Shown here in pieces: positions 8,711-17,319 of a DNA stretch of 64,000 bases. The stretch's first letter is position 1. Each line of letters opens with the position of its first letter. The translations under genes and the position numbers were made by a program. The DNA is taken from contig NZ_CP050699.1 in the NCBI RefSeq assembly GCF_005116675.2, forward strand, positions 4,240,001-4,304,000, written 5' to 3'. Under the pieces are notes generated by a model. That model did not search any database. It worked only from the letters and a program-made list of their open reading frames with translations, and was not told the origin of the DNA. The stretch is from Desulfosediminicola ganghwensis (GTDB lineage Bacteria; Desulfobacterota; Desulfobulbia; Desulfobulbales; Desulfocapsaceae).

Positions 8711-9757
8711 ATGGATAAAGCAAGCCTGACCATATTACGGTTGGCCGTTGGCGTAACAACCTCTGTGGCGATAAGCTACGGGTTCAGTTGGCCCCTCTAT
8801 TTTATCACCCCGATCTTTACTTTCATGTTCCTCGCCATACCCATGTGGATGGGCGCCAGATCAGCAATCACCCTGCTGTTTCGTCTCGTCTTTGCTCTGT
8901 TTTGTGGAATAATCATCAGTGAGTTTTTTCTTAACTACCCCCTGGTCTGTATTCCCCTGTATACAGTTCTGTTTTTTCTCATTTATTATAATGACACACC
9001 TGCTTCGCCACCAATGGCAACACTGTTCATGACCCTTGGTGTTACTCTGGTTCCTATCTCAGCCTTTGCCGGAGCAGGTGTAGCTCCGGTAGTTGCCACC
9101 TATCTGGTTTTGAACATGGCTGGCGGACTGCTATTGGCAGGATTTTTCCATGGACTCTTATCGACTTCTCCACCAGCTGCTGCCAACTTAAAAGCTGATG
9201 CTCGTAGCCAAGCGGTTACAGTGACGGTGCCACACTCTGAACGTATCCGCCTGGCCCTGGTCAGTACCCTGGTTGCATTAGCCGCCGTAATGATCTTCTT
9301 CTTCTTCAACCTGGGCCAGTATGCCCTGGCGATGATCTACATCTGCATCATGGCCGGCACACCGAACAAGAACAGTTCGATCAAGACACTAAAAGCTAAT
9401 GCCACTGCCACCTGCATCGGCGGCATAGCAATCATTGTAAACTATAACTTGCTGGTACTTTGTCCAACCTACATTTTCCTCATCGCTGTTACATTTCTGG
9501 CCACCCTGCTCTTTGCCAGAATTATTGTAACCGGTGGGCCGATGGCACCCGCCTTCAGTTCCGGCTTTACTACTTTTCTTGTCCTGCTTGGCAGTTCCAC
9601 TCAGGTAGATGCCACAGCCAGCGCGAACTTTTATCTGCGTATCGCCCAGGTCCTCTTTGCCGGGCTCTTTACCCTGGTCGCACTCATGATTGTAGAACGC
9701 CTGACACGCCCAAAAGCGTTCAGGATACTCGCAACTATTCGCCAACTTCGCAGGTAA
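8711..9757 (+). CDS. DUF2955 (FUSC-like) membrane transporter component
   Basis: The 348-residue protein has two similar hydrophobic halves, each with about four to five membrane segments, separated by a polar loop near 155-180. The opening MDKASLTILRLAVGVTTSVA and the following GFSWPLYFITPIFTFMFLA match what I recall of the DUF2955 family, which resembles half of an AaeB/FUSC aromatic-acid exporter. It is the last gene of the operon and follows the adaptor directly, suggesting it is the inner-membrane part of the pump. Substrates of DUF2955 systems are not known to me. No signature for ATP or proton coupling can be pointed to. Confidence 0.72.
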   Translation: MDKASLTILRLAVGVTTSVAISYGFSWPLYFITPIFTFMFLAIPMWMGARSAITLLFRLVFALFCGIIISEFFLNYPLVCIPLYTVLFFLIYYNDTPASPPMATLFMTLGVTLVPISAFAGAGVAPVVATYLVLNMAGGLLLAGFFHGLLSTSPPAAANLKADARSQAVTVTVPHSERIRLALVSTLVALAAVMIFFFFNLGQYALAMIYICIMAGTPNKNSSIKTLKANATATCIGGIAIIVNYNLLVLCPTYIFLIAVTFLATLLFARIIVTGGPMAPAFSSGFTTFLVLLGSSTQVDATASANFYLRIAQVLFAGLFTLVALMIVERLTRPKAFRILATIRQLRR

Positions 9758-9951
9758 TCTCAGCCAACCGGAGGGCAGATTACCGGAAATCCCGCCCTTC
9801 ACCCCTCATTCTGTGCCGATTGGTTTTTTCTGATTTTGCATCTGTTTATCCGCCTTAACTACAGCTATTATTAGCCTTTGCAGAACAACTGCCCCCCCAA
9901 TGGTGTATTTTCAGCAAACAGGATTGGTACCAAGTTTAAGGAGGAACAAAT

Positions 9952-10950
9952 ATGCAGGATTCTCTTCAATTATTGTCTTTATCCAACGTGCTGGCAGCCC
10001 GTGAAGTGCTGCGGCCTCTTCTAAGGCCAACCCCATTACGAAGTTATACCAGCCTCAACCGATTCATAGGTACTGAGGTTTATGTAAAACATGAAAATCA
10101 AAACCTCACAGGAACATTCAAAATCCGGGGCAGCATGAACCTGATGCATACCCTCAGGCGGAAGTCGTCACCACCAAACGGAGTGATCACCTATTCCACA
10201 GGCAATCATGGTATTTCTGTTGCCACCAGCGCACACCAATCTGAGCTCCCGGCAGTTGTAGTGGTACCCGAAGGTTCTAACCCGCTCAAAATGCAAGCCA
10301 TTAGAGATGCCGGTGCAGAACTTATAGAACACGGCGCTAATTTTGAAGAAGCCGGCCAAAAGGTTAAACAGTTAGAAAATGAACGTGACCTTTACTTGGT
10401 CCATCCCGCCAACGAACCTCATCTGATCAATGGCGTCGCAACCGGTTTTTTAGAAATCCTTGAACAGGTGCCGGATCTGGATGTGCTTATCATCCCAATT
10501 GGCGCGGGGAGCGAGGCTGCGGCAGCCATCACCGTATGTAAACAGATCCGACCGCAGATTGATATTATAGGGGTCCAGGCCGAAGCTGCGCCTGCAGCGT
10601 ATTCTTCGTGGCGGGAAAAAACTCTTGTCTCAGCTCCCAACACCACCTTTGCCGGGGGAGTCGCCACCGGCATCGCCTATGAATTACCCTTTATGCTCTA
10701 TAGGGATCAATTGGCTGATTTCATTCTGCTCTCTGAAGATGAGCTTTACGAGGGAATTGCCCTGGCTGCCCACCATACCAGAAATCTGGCCGAAGGAGCG
10801 GGAGCATCGTGCTTGCGGGCGGCGATAAAAATACGTGATCGCATACAGGGCAGGAAGGTTGCCATCCAGATGAGCGGCGGCAATGCAGGGGCAGCTGAAC
10901 TGAGGCAGGCGATGTCACTCCCCTGCCTGCAAGACGGTGTGGTTGATTAG
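9952..10950 (+). CDS. PLP-dependent threonine/serine dehydratase-like enzyme
   Basis: This 332-residue fold-type-II PLP enzyme has the Schiff-base lysine in TGTFKIRGS (about residue 54), the substrate loop STGNHGIS, the phosphate-binding loop region PIGAGSEAAA and the ring-nitrogen motif SGGNAG. Threonine dehydratases deaminate threonine to 2-oxobutanoate. There is no C-terminal ACT regulatory domain, so it resembles catabolic or specialised members. The loop GAGSEA instead of the common GGGG, together with GVQAEAAPAAYSSW, resembles the branch that includes the hydroxyectoine-catabolism enzyme EutB; no ectoine genes are nearby. A strong AAGGAGG lies just before the ATG. It is convergent with pyrC and appears monocistronic. 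Confidence 0.8.
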   Translation: MQDSLQLLSLSNVLAAREVLRPLLRPTPLRSYTSLNRFIGTEVYVKHENQNLTGTFKIRGSMNLMHTLRRKSSPPNGVITYSTGNHGISVATSAHQSELPAVVVVPEGSNPLKMQAIRDAGAELIEHGANFEEAGQKVKQLENERDLYLVHPANEPHLINGVATGFLEILEQVPDLDVLIIPIGAGSEAAAAITVCKQIRPQIDIIGVQAEAAPAAYSSWREKTLVSAPNTTFAGGVATGIAYELPFMLYRDQLADFILLSEDELYEGIALAAHHTRNLAEGAGASCLRAAIKIRDRIQGRKVAIQMSGGNAGAAELRQAMSLPCLQDGVVD

Positions 10951-10990
10951 CACAATTATTTCCAGCGATATAGAGGGTGACTGGCGTCTG

Positions 10991-11992
10991 TTATTCCCCA
11001 TCCCGGTTAACAGCCCAAAACAGACGTTCACCACCATAGAATGGTCGCACCGTGCCATATAACTCAGGCACCACCCATTCTTTCTCAGTAAGTGTTATCC
11101 GTTTTTCAGGTGGTGAGATCCGGTATCGTTTGCAGGCGTTATCAGAAACAAATGATTGCAATAGATCGAGACATCCTTCCTCCGCAAAGATTTGCGCCAG
11201 GAGTGGCAAAGCCACCGGCGCCGTGAAAACACCAGCCGCGCATCCCACACACTCTTTTCTGTGTCTGGGGTGCGGGGCAGAGTCGGAGCCAAACATAATT
11301 CTGGGATTGCCTGAAAACACTGCGGATCGTAGCGCCCCACGGTCCCTTGGCGTCTTTGCTATGGGTTTGCAAAACAGATCCGGCTGCATAAAGCCACCGA
11401 CTACGTCATCGAGCGTGATCATCAGGTGATGAAGAGTGACTGTAGCCGAAACATTGTCATACCTTTCCATAAACTCCACCGAATCCGCGGTGGTAATATG
11501 CTCCATAATGATATGCAGCTTCGGGAAGTTGACCGCCAGATCTCTATAGACTTCAATAAATTCCCTTTCCCGATCCATCACGAAGCCACTGGTTTCGCCA
11601 TGCACCAGGAGCGGAATAGAGAGGTCCTGCATGTGCTGCAGGGTTTCCTCAATTTCTGAGAAATCTGTTACCCCCGCTTCGCTCTGGGTAGTGATGCCGG
11701 CCGGGTACAATTTCAGGCCGATCACCTGATCTTTCACCTTTTCAAGCTCAGCCAGCCTGTACGGTCTGAAAAACAGCGTCATATACGGTGTGAACAGCTC
11801 CTGCCCACATACTCTTTCAATATCCCTTCGATACTGAGAGAGTTTATGTTCAGAATCCACCGGGGAAATGAGATTTGGCATAACCACCGCACCAGCGAAA
11901 TCCCTGGCTGTCAGCGGTGCCACACATTGCAGCATCTCACCTTCCCGCAGATGCAGATGCATATCCAGTGGAGAATCAAGAATTATACTCAT
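10991..11992 (-). CDS. pyrC: Dihydroorotase, class II
   Basis: The 333-residue protein has the metal-binding MHLHLREGEML, the carbamylated lysine in GLKLYPAGITTQSEAG, the histidine motifs VHGET and MEHITT, and the late metal ligand in GSDSAPH. These match the E. coli PyrC type, which closes carbamoyl-aspartate to dihydroorotate in pyrimidine synthesis. Length fits the family. GAGG lies about nine bases before the ATG. It follows the gamma-carbonic anhydrase gene on the same strand after 72 bases and may be cotranscribed with it. It is convergent with the dehydratase gene, with only 40 bases between stops. Confidence 0.93.
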   Translation of the reverse strand: MSIILDSPLDMHLHLREGEMLQCVAPLTARDFAGAVVMPNLISPVDSEHKLSQYRRDIERVCGQELFTPYMTLFFRPYRLAELEKVKDQVIGLKLYPAGITTQSEAGVTDFSEIEETLQHMQDLSIPLLVHGETSGFVMDREREFIEVYRDLAVNFPKLHIIMEHITTADSVEFMERYDNVSATVTLHHLMITLDDVVGGFMQPDLFCKPIAKTPRDRGALRSAVFSGNPRIMFGSDSAPHPRHRKECVGCAAGVFTAPVALPLLAQIFAEEGCLDLLQSFVSDNACKRYRISPPEKRITLTEKEWVVPELYGTVRPFYGGERLFWAVNRDGE

Positions 11993-12064
11993 ACAGATGG
12001 CCTCTATTGAATGGGCTAAGCCCGTATTTCTTATGAGAAACCAGGGCTCATACCCGGAGCTCTG

Positions 12065-12595
12065 TCAGTGTTGCTCTATCAATTCTTCTTTATACCATCC
12101 GGCATATTTTATGTAACTGTCAGCAATCCGCTCAACTTCACCGGAGATCAGCTCTTGGCTGATATTTTTGACCTTTTTGGCAGGAACACCGGCATATATC
12201 GATCCGGATTCTACGTGGGTTCCCTTGGTTATTACCGCACCGGCTGCGATGATCGTGTTGCTCTCCACCACACAGTCATCCATGACGATAGCTCCCATGC
12301 CGATCAGTACATTGTCATGGATAGTACAACCGTGAACAATAGCGTTGTGCGCAATGGAAACATTATTGCCGATATTTGTCGGCGACTTCTGGTAGGTACC
12401 ATGGATTACCGCGCCATCCTGTACGTTCACCTTATTCCCCATACGAATATAGTGAACATCACCTCGAACCACGGTGCTGAACCAGATAGAACAGTTATCG
12501 CCCATTATGACATCACCGATGATGGTTGCGTTCTCTGCTATAAAGCAATCCTTACCAAATTGAGGAGTGTGTCCATTTAGTTCTCGAATAATCAT
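12065..12595 (-). CDS. Gamma-class carbonic anhydrase-like hexapeptide protein
   Basis: The 176-residue protein is a left-handed beta-helix of hexapeptide repeats. The landmarks RGDVHYIRMGNKVNVQDGAV, VSIAHNAIVHGC and GMGAIVMDD provide the Arg-Asp pair and the three zinc histidines of gamma carbonic anhydrases (CamH/YrdA/CaiE group). Many such proteins have weak or unproven anhydrase activity. It is separated from the upstream carboxyltransferase gene by a strong terminator, so it probably has its own promoter, yet its position beside a CO2-carrying transcarboxylase is suggestive. AAGG lies seven bases before the ATG. It could alternatively be an acyltransferase of the same fold, but the histidine set argues for the gamma-CA group. 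Confidence 0.85.
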   Translation of the reverse strand: MIIRELNGHTPQFGKDCFIAENATIIGDVIMGDNCSIWFSTVVRGDVHYIRMGNKVNVQDGAVIHGTYQKSPTNIGNNVSIAHNAIVHGCTIHDNVLIGMGAIVMDDCVVESNTIIAAGAVITKGTHVESGSIYAGVPAKKVKNISQELISGEVERIADSYIKYAGWYKEELIEQH

Positions 12596-12624
12596 GATTT
12601 CGCCTTAAATGTGAATATATGCAT

Positions 12625-12663
12625 AAAAAAACGGGTAGAATCCCTAAAGGTCTTCTACCCGTT
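12625..12663 (-). terminator. Rho-independent terminator of the propionate operon
   Basis: An inverted repeat AAACGGGTAGAA / TTCTACCCGTTT with an 11-base loop is followed, reading leftward, by a run of T. It lies between the 5S/biotin-carrier stop (12801) and the gamma-carbonic anhydrase start (12595), so it should end the prpE operon transcript. Confidence 0.85.
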
Positions 12664-12800
12664 TGCACTATTTGACCATATTTGTCAAATCAAGCAGCTA
12701 TCCTGCCGGCGACTGATCATCATCAGCCCATACCTGCTTAAGTGGAACCGGCGGATTCCAAGGCTTAATACTTCGGTCACAATGTTCGTGGAAATTCAGG

Positions 12801-14771
12801 CTAACCAATTACAGCAAGAGTCGCGCCTTTCACCACACTGTCACCCACACTAAAATTAACCGCATTAATGCTGCCGTCACAAGGTGCAACCAGGGCATTT
12901 TCCATCTTCATCGCCTCGAGAATCATAATGGTATCACCCTTTTTCACCGCATCTCCAACCTTCTTCTCAAAGCGTACGACCATCCCGGGCATCGGCGCAG
13001 TAAGCAGTGTGCCGTTGACCTCCTGGACCGACTCACCGTTTTTAGGTGCTGCCGCTGCAGTCGGTTTCGGAGCAGCCGCTGCCGGCGCTGGTGCTGCGGC
13101 ACGTACAGGAGCAGGACCGGATGCAGAAATTACCGGCGCGCCACCAACAGGATCAACATCCACCGTAAAGTACTCGTTGTCGATAAAGACATTGAAAGTC
13201 CTGGCAGCCTCTGATTTCTCCGGAGCATTTTCCGGTTTTTCAATTACTTTGCCTGCCTTGGCTTTCTTCACCAGCTCATCGCGCTCTTTCACTTGCTCCA
13301 TGGTAATCGGCTTGACGCTGTCCGGCACCTCGGCCTTGCCATACTTCCATTCCAGAAACTTCTTTCCGGTAACGGGGAAGATTGCATAGAGAATCTGATC
13401 GTCGATATCCTTTGCCAAAGATCCAATTTCTGCTTTCGCCTTCTCAAGCTCTGGCTCAAGCACCTCTGCCGGACGGCTGGTGATTGGCTCCTCACCACGC
13501 GGATACCCCTTAAGCGCCTTCTTCTGTAACTCAGGATCAATTGGAACTGCGGTTTTTCCGTACAAACCGTAGCAAAGATCTTTTACCTGACCGGTGATCA
13601 TCTTATACCGTTCTTCCGGGGTATCGTGCAGTACGTTATTTACAGTCTGCACACCAACGATCTGACTGGTCGGGGTAACCAGCGGAATCTGTCCAAGCTC
13701 TTTACGTACTCTCGGCAGCTCTTTGTACACCTCGTCGATCTTATCGAGCGCATCCATCTCCCGCAGCTGGTTCACCAGGTTAGAGAGCATACCTCCCGGA
13801 GTCTGATGCAGGAGAACGTTGATATCGATAATGGACATTTTTGAATCGTCCAGCAGATGCTTGTACTTGGGCATTACCTCTTTTTCGAGGATTTCATTAA
13901 TTACAGCCAGTTTCTTGATATCAAAGCCGGTGTCACGGTTAGTACCCAGAAGTGTCATAACCAGTGGTTCCAACGCTGCGTGGGATGTACGGTAGGCATA
14001 CGGGGTCATAACAGTATCGATAATATCAACACCCGCCTCAATTGCCTTGAGGTGCGTCATCGGCGACATACCGGAGGTAAAGTGGCTGTGCAGGTGAATC
14101 GGCGCCGTGACGTGTTTCTTCAGTTCCTTGATCAGGGCATAGGCATCATACGGGGACATCAGCCCTGCCATATCTTTCAGGCAGATAGAATCGGCACCCA
14201 TCTCTTCCAGGTCGCGGGCCTTCTTCACATAATATTCGATATTGTACACTTCACCACCCAGACGGGGTGCGGTAAGAGTGTAGCAGATACAACCCTGGAA
14301 GTGCTTACCGCACTTTTTGATCTGCTTAACTACAGTCTCAAAGTTACGGTAGTCATTCAAGGCGTCGAAGGTACGGAACACGTCCATGCCGTTTTCCGCA
14401 GCCCTGTCGACAAAAGCATAGGCAAGGTCATCAGCATAATTCCGGTACCCCACCAGATTTTGCGCCCTAAGCAGCATGGAGAACGGGGTCTTCTTAATAT
14501 ACTTCTTCAAAGTACGCAGACGCTGCCATGGATCTTCATTCAGGAAACGATGCATGGTATCGAAAGTCGCCCCGCCCCAGGTCTCGATGGCCCAGAAGCC
14601 TACCTCGTCCATGAGTTCTGCGACCGGGATCATATCTTCAGTACGCCCTCTGGTTGCAAACAGGGACTGATGTCCGTCACGCAGGGAAAGATCCATGATT
14701 TTCACAGGATTCTTTGCCGCCGGACGGTCAGCATCGTAATTCATTGCGGTCATTCTTACCTTGTCGCTCAT
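12801..14771 (-). CDS. Carboxyltransferase 5S-type subunit fused to biotin carrier domain
   Basis: The 656-residue protein joins a DRE-TIM metallolyase carboxyltransferase domain (about 20-310, with MDLSLRDGHQSLFATR and the carbamyl-lysine region SICLKDMAGLM), a conserved PycB/OadA domain, an Ala/Pro-rich linker (about 545-585) and a biotinyl domain whose target lysine is in EAMKMEN. This is the layout of oxaloacetate decarboxylase alpha, pyruvate carboxylase B and transcarboxylase 5S+1.3S proteins. In this operon it sits with a 12S-type carboxyltransferase and no biotin carboxylase or membrane OadB gene. It therefore most likely moves CO2 between oxaloacetate/pyruvate and methylmalonyl-/propionyl-CoA. 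ATG 14771 is preferred because GAGGAG precedes it; an upstream ATG at 14792 would add seven residues. Confidence 0.9.
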   Translation of the reverse strand: MSDKVRMTAMNYDADRPAAKNPVKIMDLSLRDGHQSLFATRGRTEDMIPVAELMDEVGFWAIETWGGATFDTMHRFLNEDPWQRLRTLKKYIKKTPFSMLLRAQNLVGYRNYADDLAYAFVDRAAENGMDVFRTFDALNDYRNFETVVKQIKKCGKHFQGCICYTLTAPRLGGEVYNIEYYVKKARDLEEMGADSICLKDMAGLMSPYDAYALIKELKKHVTAPIHLHSHFTSGMSPMTHLKAIEAGVDIIDTVMTPYAYRTSHAALEPLVMTLLGTNRDTGFDIKKLAVINEILEKEVMPKYKHLLDDSKMSIIDINVLLHQTPGGMLSNLVNQLREMDALDKIDEVYKELPRVRKELGQIPLVTPTSQIVGVQTVNNVLHDTPEERYKMITGQVKDLCYGLYGKTAVPIDPELQKKALKGYPRGEEPITSRPAEVLEPELEKAKAEIGSLAKDIDDQILYAIFPVTGKKFLEWKYGKAEVPDSVKPITMEQVKERDELVKKAKAGKVIEKPENAPEKSEAARTFNVFIDNEYFTVDVDPVGGAPVISASGPAPVRAAAPAPAAAAPKPTAAAAPKNGESVQEVNGTLLTAPMPGMVVRFEKKVGDAVKKGDTIMILEAMKMENALVAPCDGSINAVNFSVGDSVVKGATLAVIG

Positions 14772-14906
14772 TGTGCTGTCTCCTCTACTCATCTCAGTAG
14801 CCCTACCGAACTACCGTGAAATTCTGCAACCCCGCGCTGCCCTTTCCCTGCTTCTTCGATTCACTCTACTTTTTAAGCAGGTCACCATCAGCCGAGGCCG
14901 GCAATT

Positions 14907-15113
14907 TTATCGAAAACGATCAAAAACCCGTAACTGGACCAGGCGGCGCATAGCCATCATTTCCTGCCTGCCGCTGAAACTCCATTGACTGATCCCGACC
15001 TCAGAGGACACGGATGGCACTGCCGAGGCCTGCTGCACAGCTGCCTCTTCCTCCTGCATGTAGGCGCTCACAGCAGCCAAAGCCGCTGCCATCTTTTTCT
15101 TCTTATCTGCCAT
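14907..15113 (-). CDS. Small uncharacterised carboxylase-operon protein
   Basis: The 68-residue protein has a Lys-rich start (MADKKKKMAAALAAVSAY), an acidic/Ala helix, a variable Ser/Val linker and a C-terminal block SQWSFSGRQEMMAMRRL rich in Arg. No membrane segment is present, so it is not an OadG subunit. AAGGGTG precedes the ATG. It lies between the ABM gene and the 5S/biotin-carrier gene in the same direction. The layout (Ala-rich helix, linker, Trp and Arg-rich tail) loosely resembles the small epsilon subunits that bridge acyl-CoA carboxylase parts in actinobacteria. A role as assembly subunit of the transcarboxylase is inference; I do not recognise the family with certainty. Confidence 0.7.
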   Translation of the reverse strand: MADKKKKMAAALAAVSAYMQEEEAAVQQASAVPSVSSEVGISQWSFSGRQEMMAMRRLVQLRVFDRFR

Positions 15114-15335
15114 CTGTTCACCCTTTTATTTCGTTCATCAAACAAACTCTTCCGGGAGCCTGTCGGTGTTTGCAGATTTTTCCCCAAGCTAAGGCATCAA
15201 GTGAAAATTAGACTGACCCGTATAACCCAATATCTACGTCTCACTCCGCTCGCTTATCTGCGAGCGGTCATTCTCCCTCGATGCCGAAGATTAGGAGAAA
15301 AAAAGCACCCTTCGACAACTACCTTTTGTGGGTAA
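15114..15335. repeat. Intercistronic segment with a short GC hairpin
   Basis: Between the ABM and small-protein genes, CCGCTCGC (15246-15253) pairs with GCGAGCGG (15260-15267) over a six-base loop. There is no T run on either side, so it is more likely an RNA-processing or stability hairpin than a terminator. The rest of this gap holds no gene. Confidence 0.5.
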
Positions 15336-15614
15336 TCAGCCATATACCTCATACTCGGTCTGCTTACCGAGCAGGCTGTCAATTTCACCCTGGATTGACG
15401 CCCTGTCCGGGTTAGTAATCCAGGCGTTCCAGTCGTCCAGAGAGCGCCAGGTTGAAATCACCACACACTCACCCTCTTTGTCCATGCGTCGTAAAGTCTC
15501 ACCGGAGACATAACCGGGCTGGTTCAGCGTAAGGGTACGAAGCTGTTTCAGCAGGTTTATCAATTCAACAAGACTTGCATCGGCTACCTTACGTTTAATA
15601 AAAACCTTTACCAT
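15336..15614 (-). CDS. Antibiotic-biosynthesis-monooxygenase (ABM) fold protein
   Basis: The 92-residue protein is a single ABM dimeric alpha/beta-barrel domain: MVKVFIKRKV strand, a helix around LVELINLLKQLR, GYVSGETLRRMD, the strand ECVVISTWRSLDDWNAW and the end helix region. The W-x-SLDDWNAW pattern is typical of this fold. Such small proteins include quinone and heme monooxygenases, but many have no known activity. GGGAG precedes the ATG at good spacing. It is placed inside the propionate operon, directly after the 12S carboxyltransferase gene. Function in propionate metabolism is not evident. Confidence 0.8.
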   Translation of the reverse strand: MVKVFIKRKVADASLVELINLLKQLRTLTLNQPGYVSGETLRRMDKEGECVVISTWRSLDDWNAWITNPDRASIQGEIDSLLGKQTEYEVYG

Positions 15615-15684
15615 ATCTTGATCTCCCTGATGTATTACCTGATAATCGCGGGCATCCCAATCTCGTTTCCATACGAAAACAAGT

Positions 15685-17235
15685 CTATAGAGGAATATTC
15701 CCGTGCTTTTTCATAGGATTGGTATCCCGCTTATTCTGAAGCAACTGTAAAGCTCTGACAATACGCTCGCGTGTTCTGGCAGGTTCGATGATGTCATCGA
15801 TATAACCGCGCTCGGCTGCAACATATGGGTTAGCGACAGTATTCTGGTACTCCTGCTCCTTTTCGGAAAGAAACTTCACCGGATCGTCTGTACTGTTGGC
15901 CTGCCGGCCGTACAGTACACCAACTGCGCCTTTCGCGCCCATTACAGCTATTTCTGCAGTCGGCCAGGCATAATTGATATCACCGCGAAGATGCTTGGAA
16001 GACATTACACAATAGGCGCCACCATACGCTTTTCTGGTGATGACCGTAACCTTGGGAATTGTGGCTTCGGCAAAGGCATACAGAATTTTCGCACCGTTTC
16101 TGATCACCCCGCCATACTCCTGAACGGTACCTGGCAGAAAGCCCGGCACATCGACAAAAGTGACGATGGGAATATTGAAACAGTCGCAAAAGCGGACAAA
16201 ACGGGCACCTTTCACGGAAGAATCAATATCGAGAACCCCGGAAAGATGTGCCGGCTGGTTGGCAACCACACCCACACTCATGCCGTTATACCTGGCGAAG
16301 CCAACGATGATATTGGGGGCGAAATCTGCTTTCACCTCGAGGAAATTGCCGTCATCCACGGTGTTCAGGATTATCTCCTTCATGTCGTAGGCGGCATTGG
16401 GGTTTTCCGGAATAATCCCGTTCAACTCCTTCGTCGGACGTCCCGGAGGATCTTCACATGGAATAACCGGAGCGCTCTCCATGTTGTTTTGCGGCATGAA
16501 AGAAAGCAGTCCCTTGATATATTCAATCGCCTCAGCCTCGGAAGGCGCAGCGTAATCAGAAACACCGCTTCTGCTGGCATGCATTGCTGCACCGCCAAGC
16601 TCTTCAACCGTGACATCTTCATGGGTCACAGACTTCACCACTTTCGGCCCGGTCAGAAACATATATGACTGGTTCTGGACCATGGTTATGAAATCAGTCA
16701 GCGCCGGGGAGTAGACTGCGCCTCCTGCACATGGGCCGAAAATGGCAGAAATCTGCGGTACCACACCAGATGCCATTACGTTTCGCTGGAAAATTTCTGT
16801 ATAGCCGGCAAGGCTCTCTATGCCTTCCTGGATGCGGGCGCCACCTGAATCATTTAGGCCTATGACAGGTGCCCCGTTTTTCATGGCAAGATCCATTATC
16901 TTGCAGATCTTTTCAGCAAAGGTCTCGCTAAGAGAGCCACCAAGCACGGTGAAATCCTGGGCAAACACATACACTACCCGGCCGTTCACTGTGCCATACC
17001 CGGTAACCACACCATCACCCGGATAGACCTGGTCCTCCATGCCGAAATCCCTGCATCTGTGGGTCTTGAACATGTCGAATTCTTCGAAGCTACCCGGGTC
17101 GAGCAACATATTAATCCTCTCCCGGGCTGTCATACTGCCTTTGGCGTGCTGCTTGTCTATTCTCTCCTGACCACCACCAAGACTCGCCTTTTGCCGCAGC
17201 TCCATCAATTGGTTGAGTCTATCACCTGTATCCAT
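15685..17235 (-). CDS. Methylmalonyl-CoA carboxyltransferase 12S subunit / propionyl-CoA carboxylase beta type
   Basis: This 516-residue protein of the biotin-dependent carboxyltransferase (crotonase-like) family carries the two acyl-CoA/biotin oxyanion regions: [18 protein letters not shown] and [16 protein letters not shown] in the N-half, and [19 protein letters not shown] with [18 protein letters not shown] in the C-half. It handles the CoA side, exchanging CO2 between methylmalonyl-CoA and biotin. Together with the 5S/biotin-carrier protein it would make a transcarboxylase linking propionyl-CoA to oxaloacetate. AAGGAG precedes ATG 17235; the longer frame from 17286 has no such support. 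The end MKKHGNIPL is the usual MmdA/PccB terminus. A role in an ATP-dependent carboxylase elsewhere in the genome cannot be excluded. Confidence 0.92.
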   Translation of the reverse strand: MDTGDRLNQLMELRQKASLGGGQERIDKQHAKGSMTARERINMLLDPGSFEEFDMFKTHRCRDFGMEDQVYPGDGVVTGYGTVNGRVVYVFAQDFTVLGGSLSETFAEKICKIMDLAMKNGAPVIGLNDSGGARIQEGIESLAGYTEIFQRNVMASGVVPQISAIFGPCAGGAVYSPALTDFITMVQNQSYMFLTGPKVVKSVTHEDVTVEELGGAAMHASRSGVSDYAAPSEAEAIEYIKGLLSFMPQNNMESAPVIPCEDPPGRPTKELNGIIPENPNAAYDMKEIILNTVDDGNFLEVKADFAPNIIVGFARYNGMSVGVVANQPAHLSGVLDIDSSVKGARFVRFCDCFNIPIVTFVDVPGFLPGTVQEYGGVIRNGAKILYAFAEATIPKVTVITRKAYGGAYCVMSSKHLRGDINYAWPTAEIAVMGAKGAVGVLYGRQANSTDDPVKFLSEKEQEYQNTVANPYVAAERGYIDDIIEPARTRERIVRALQLLQNKRDTNPMKKHGNIPL

Positions 17236-17319
17236 GCTGTCTCCTTGCACTGAAATTCTGCTGACAATCCTCTGCACTACAGACAAACATCTGACCCTGT
17301 CCTGTATCTGCTCAGCCTG

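Noticed and set aside
12801-14771. Na+-pumping oxaloacetate decarboxylase alpha subunit
   Set aside because: Domain layout allows it, but no OadB or OadG membrane subunit is nearby and a 12S carboxyltransferase is in the operon, which favours transcarboxylase.
13857-14819. A 320-codon + strand frame
   Set aside because: It is antisense to the 5S/biotin-carrier gene and carries no motif.
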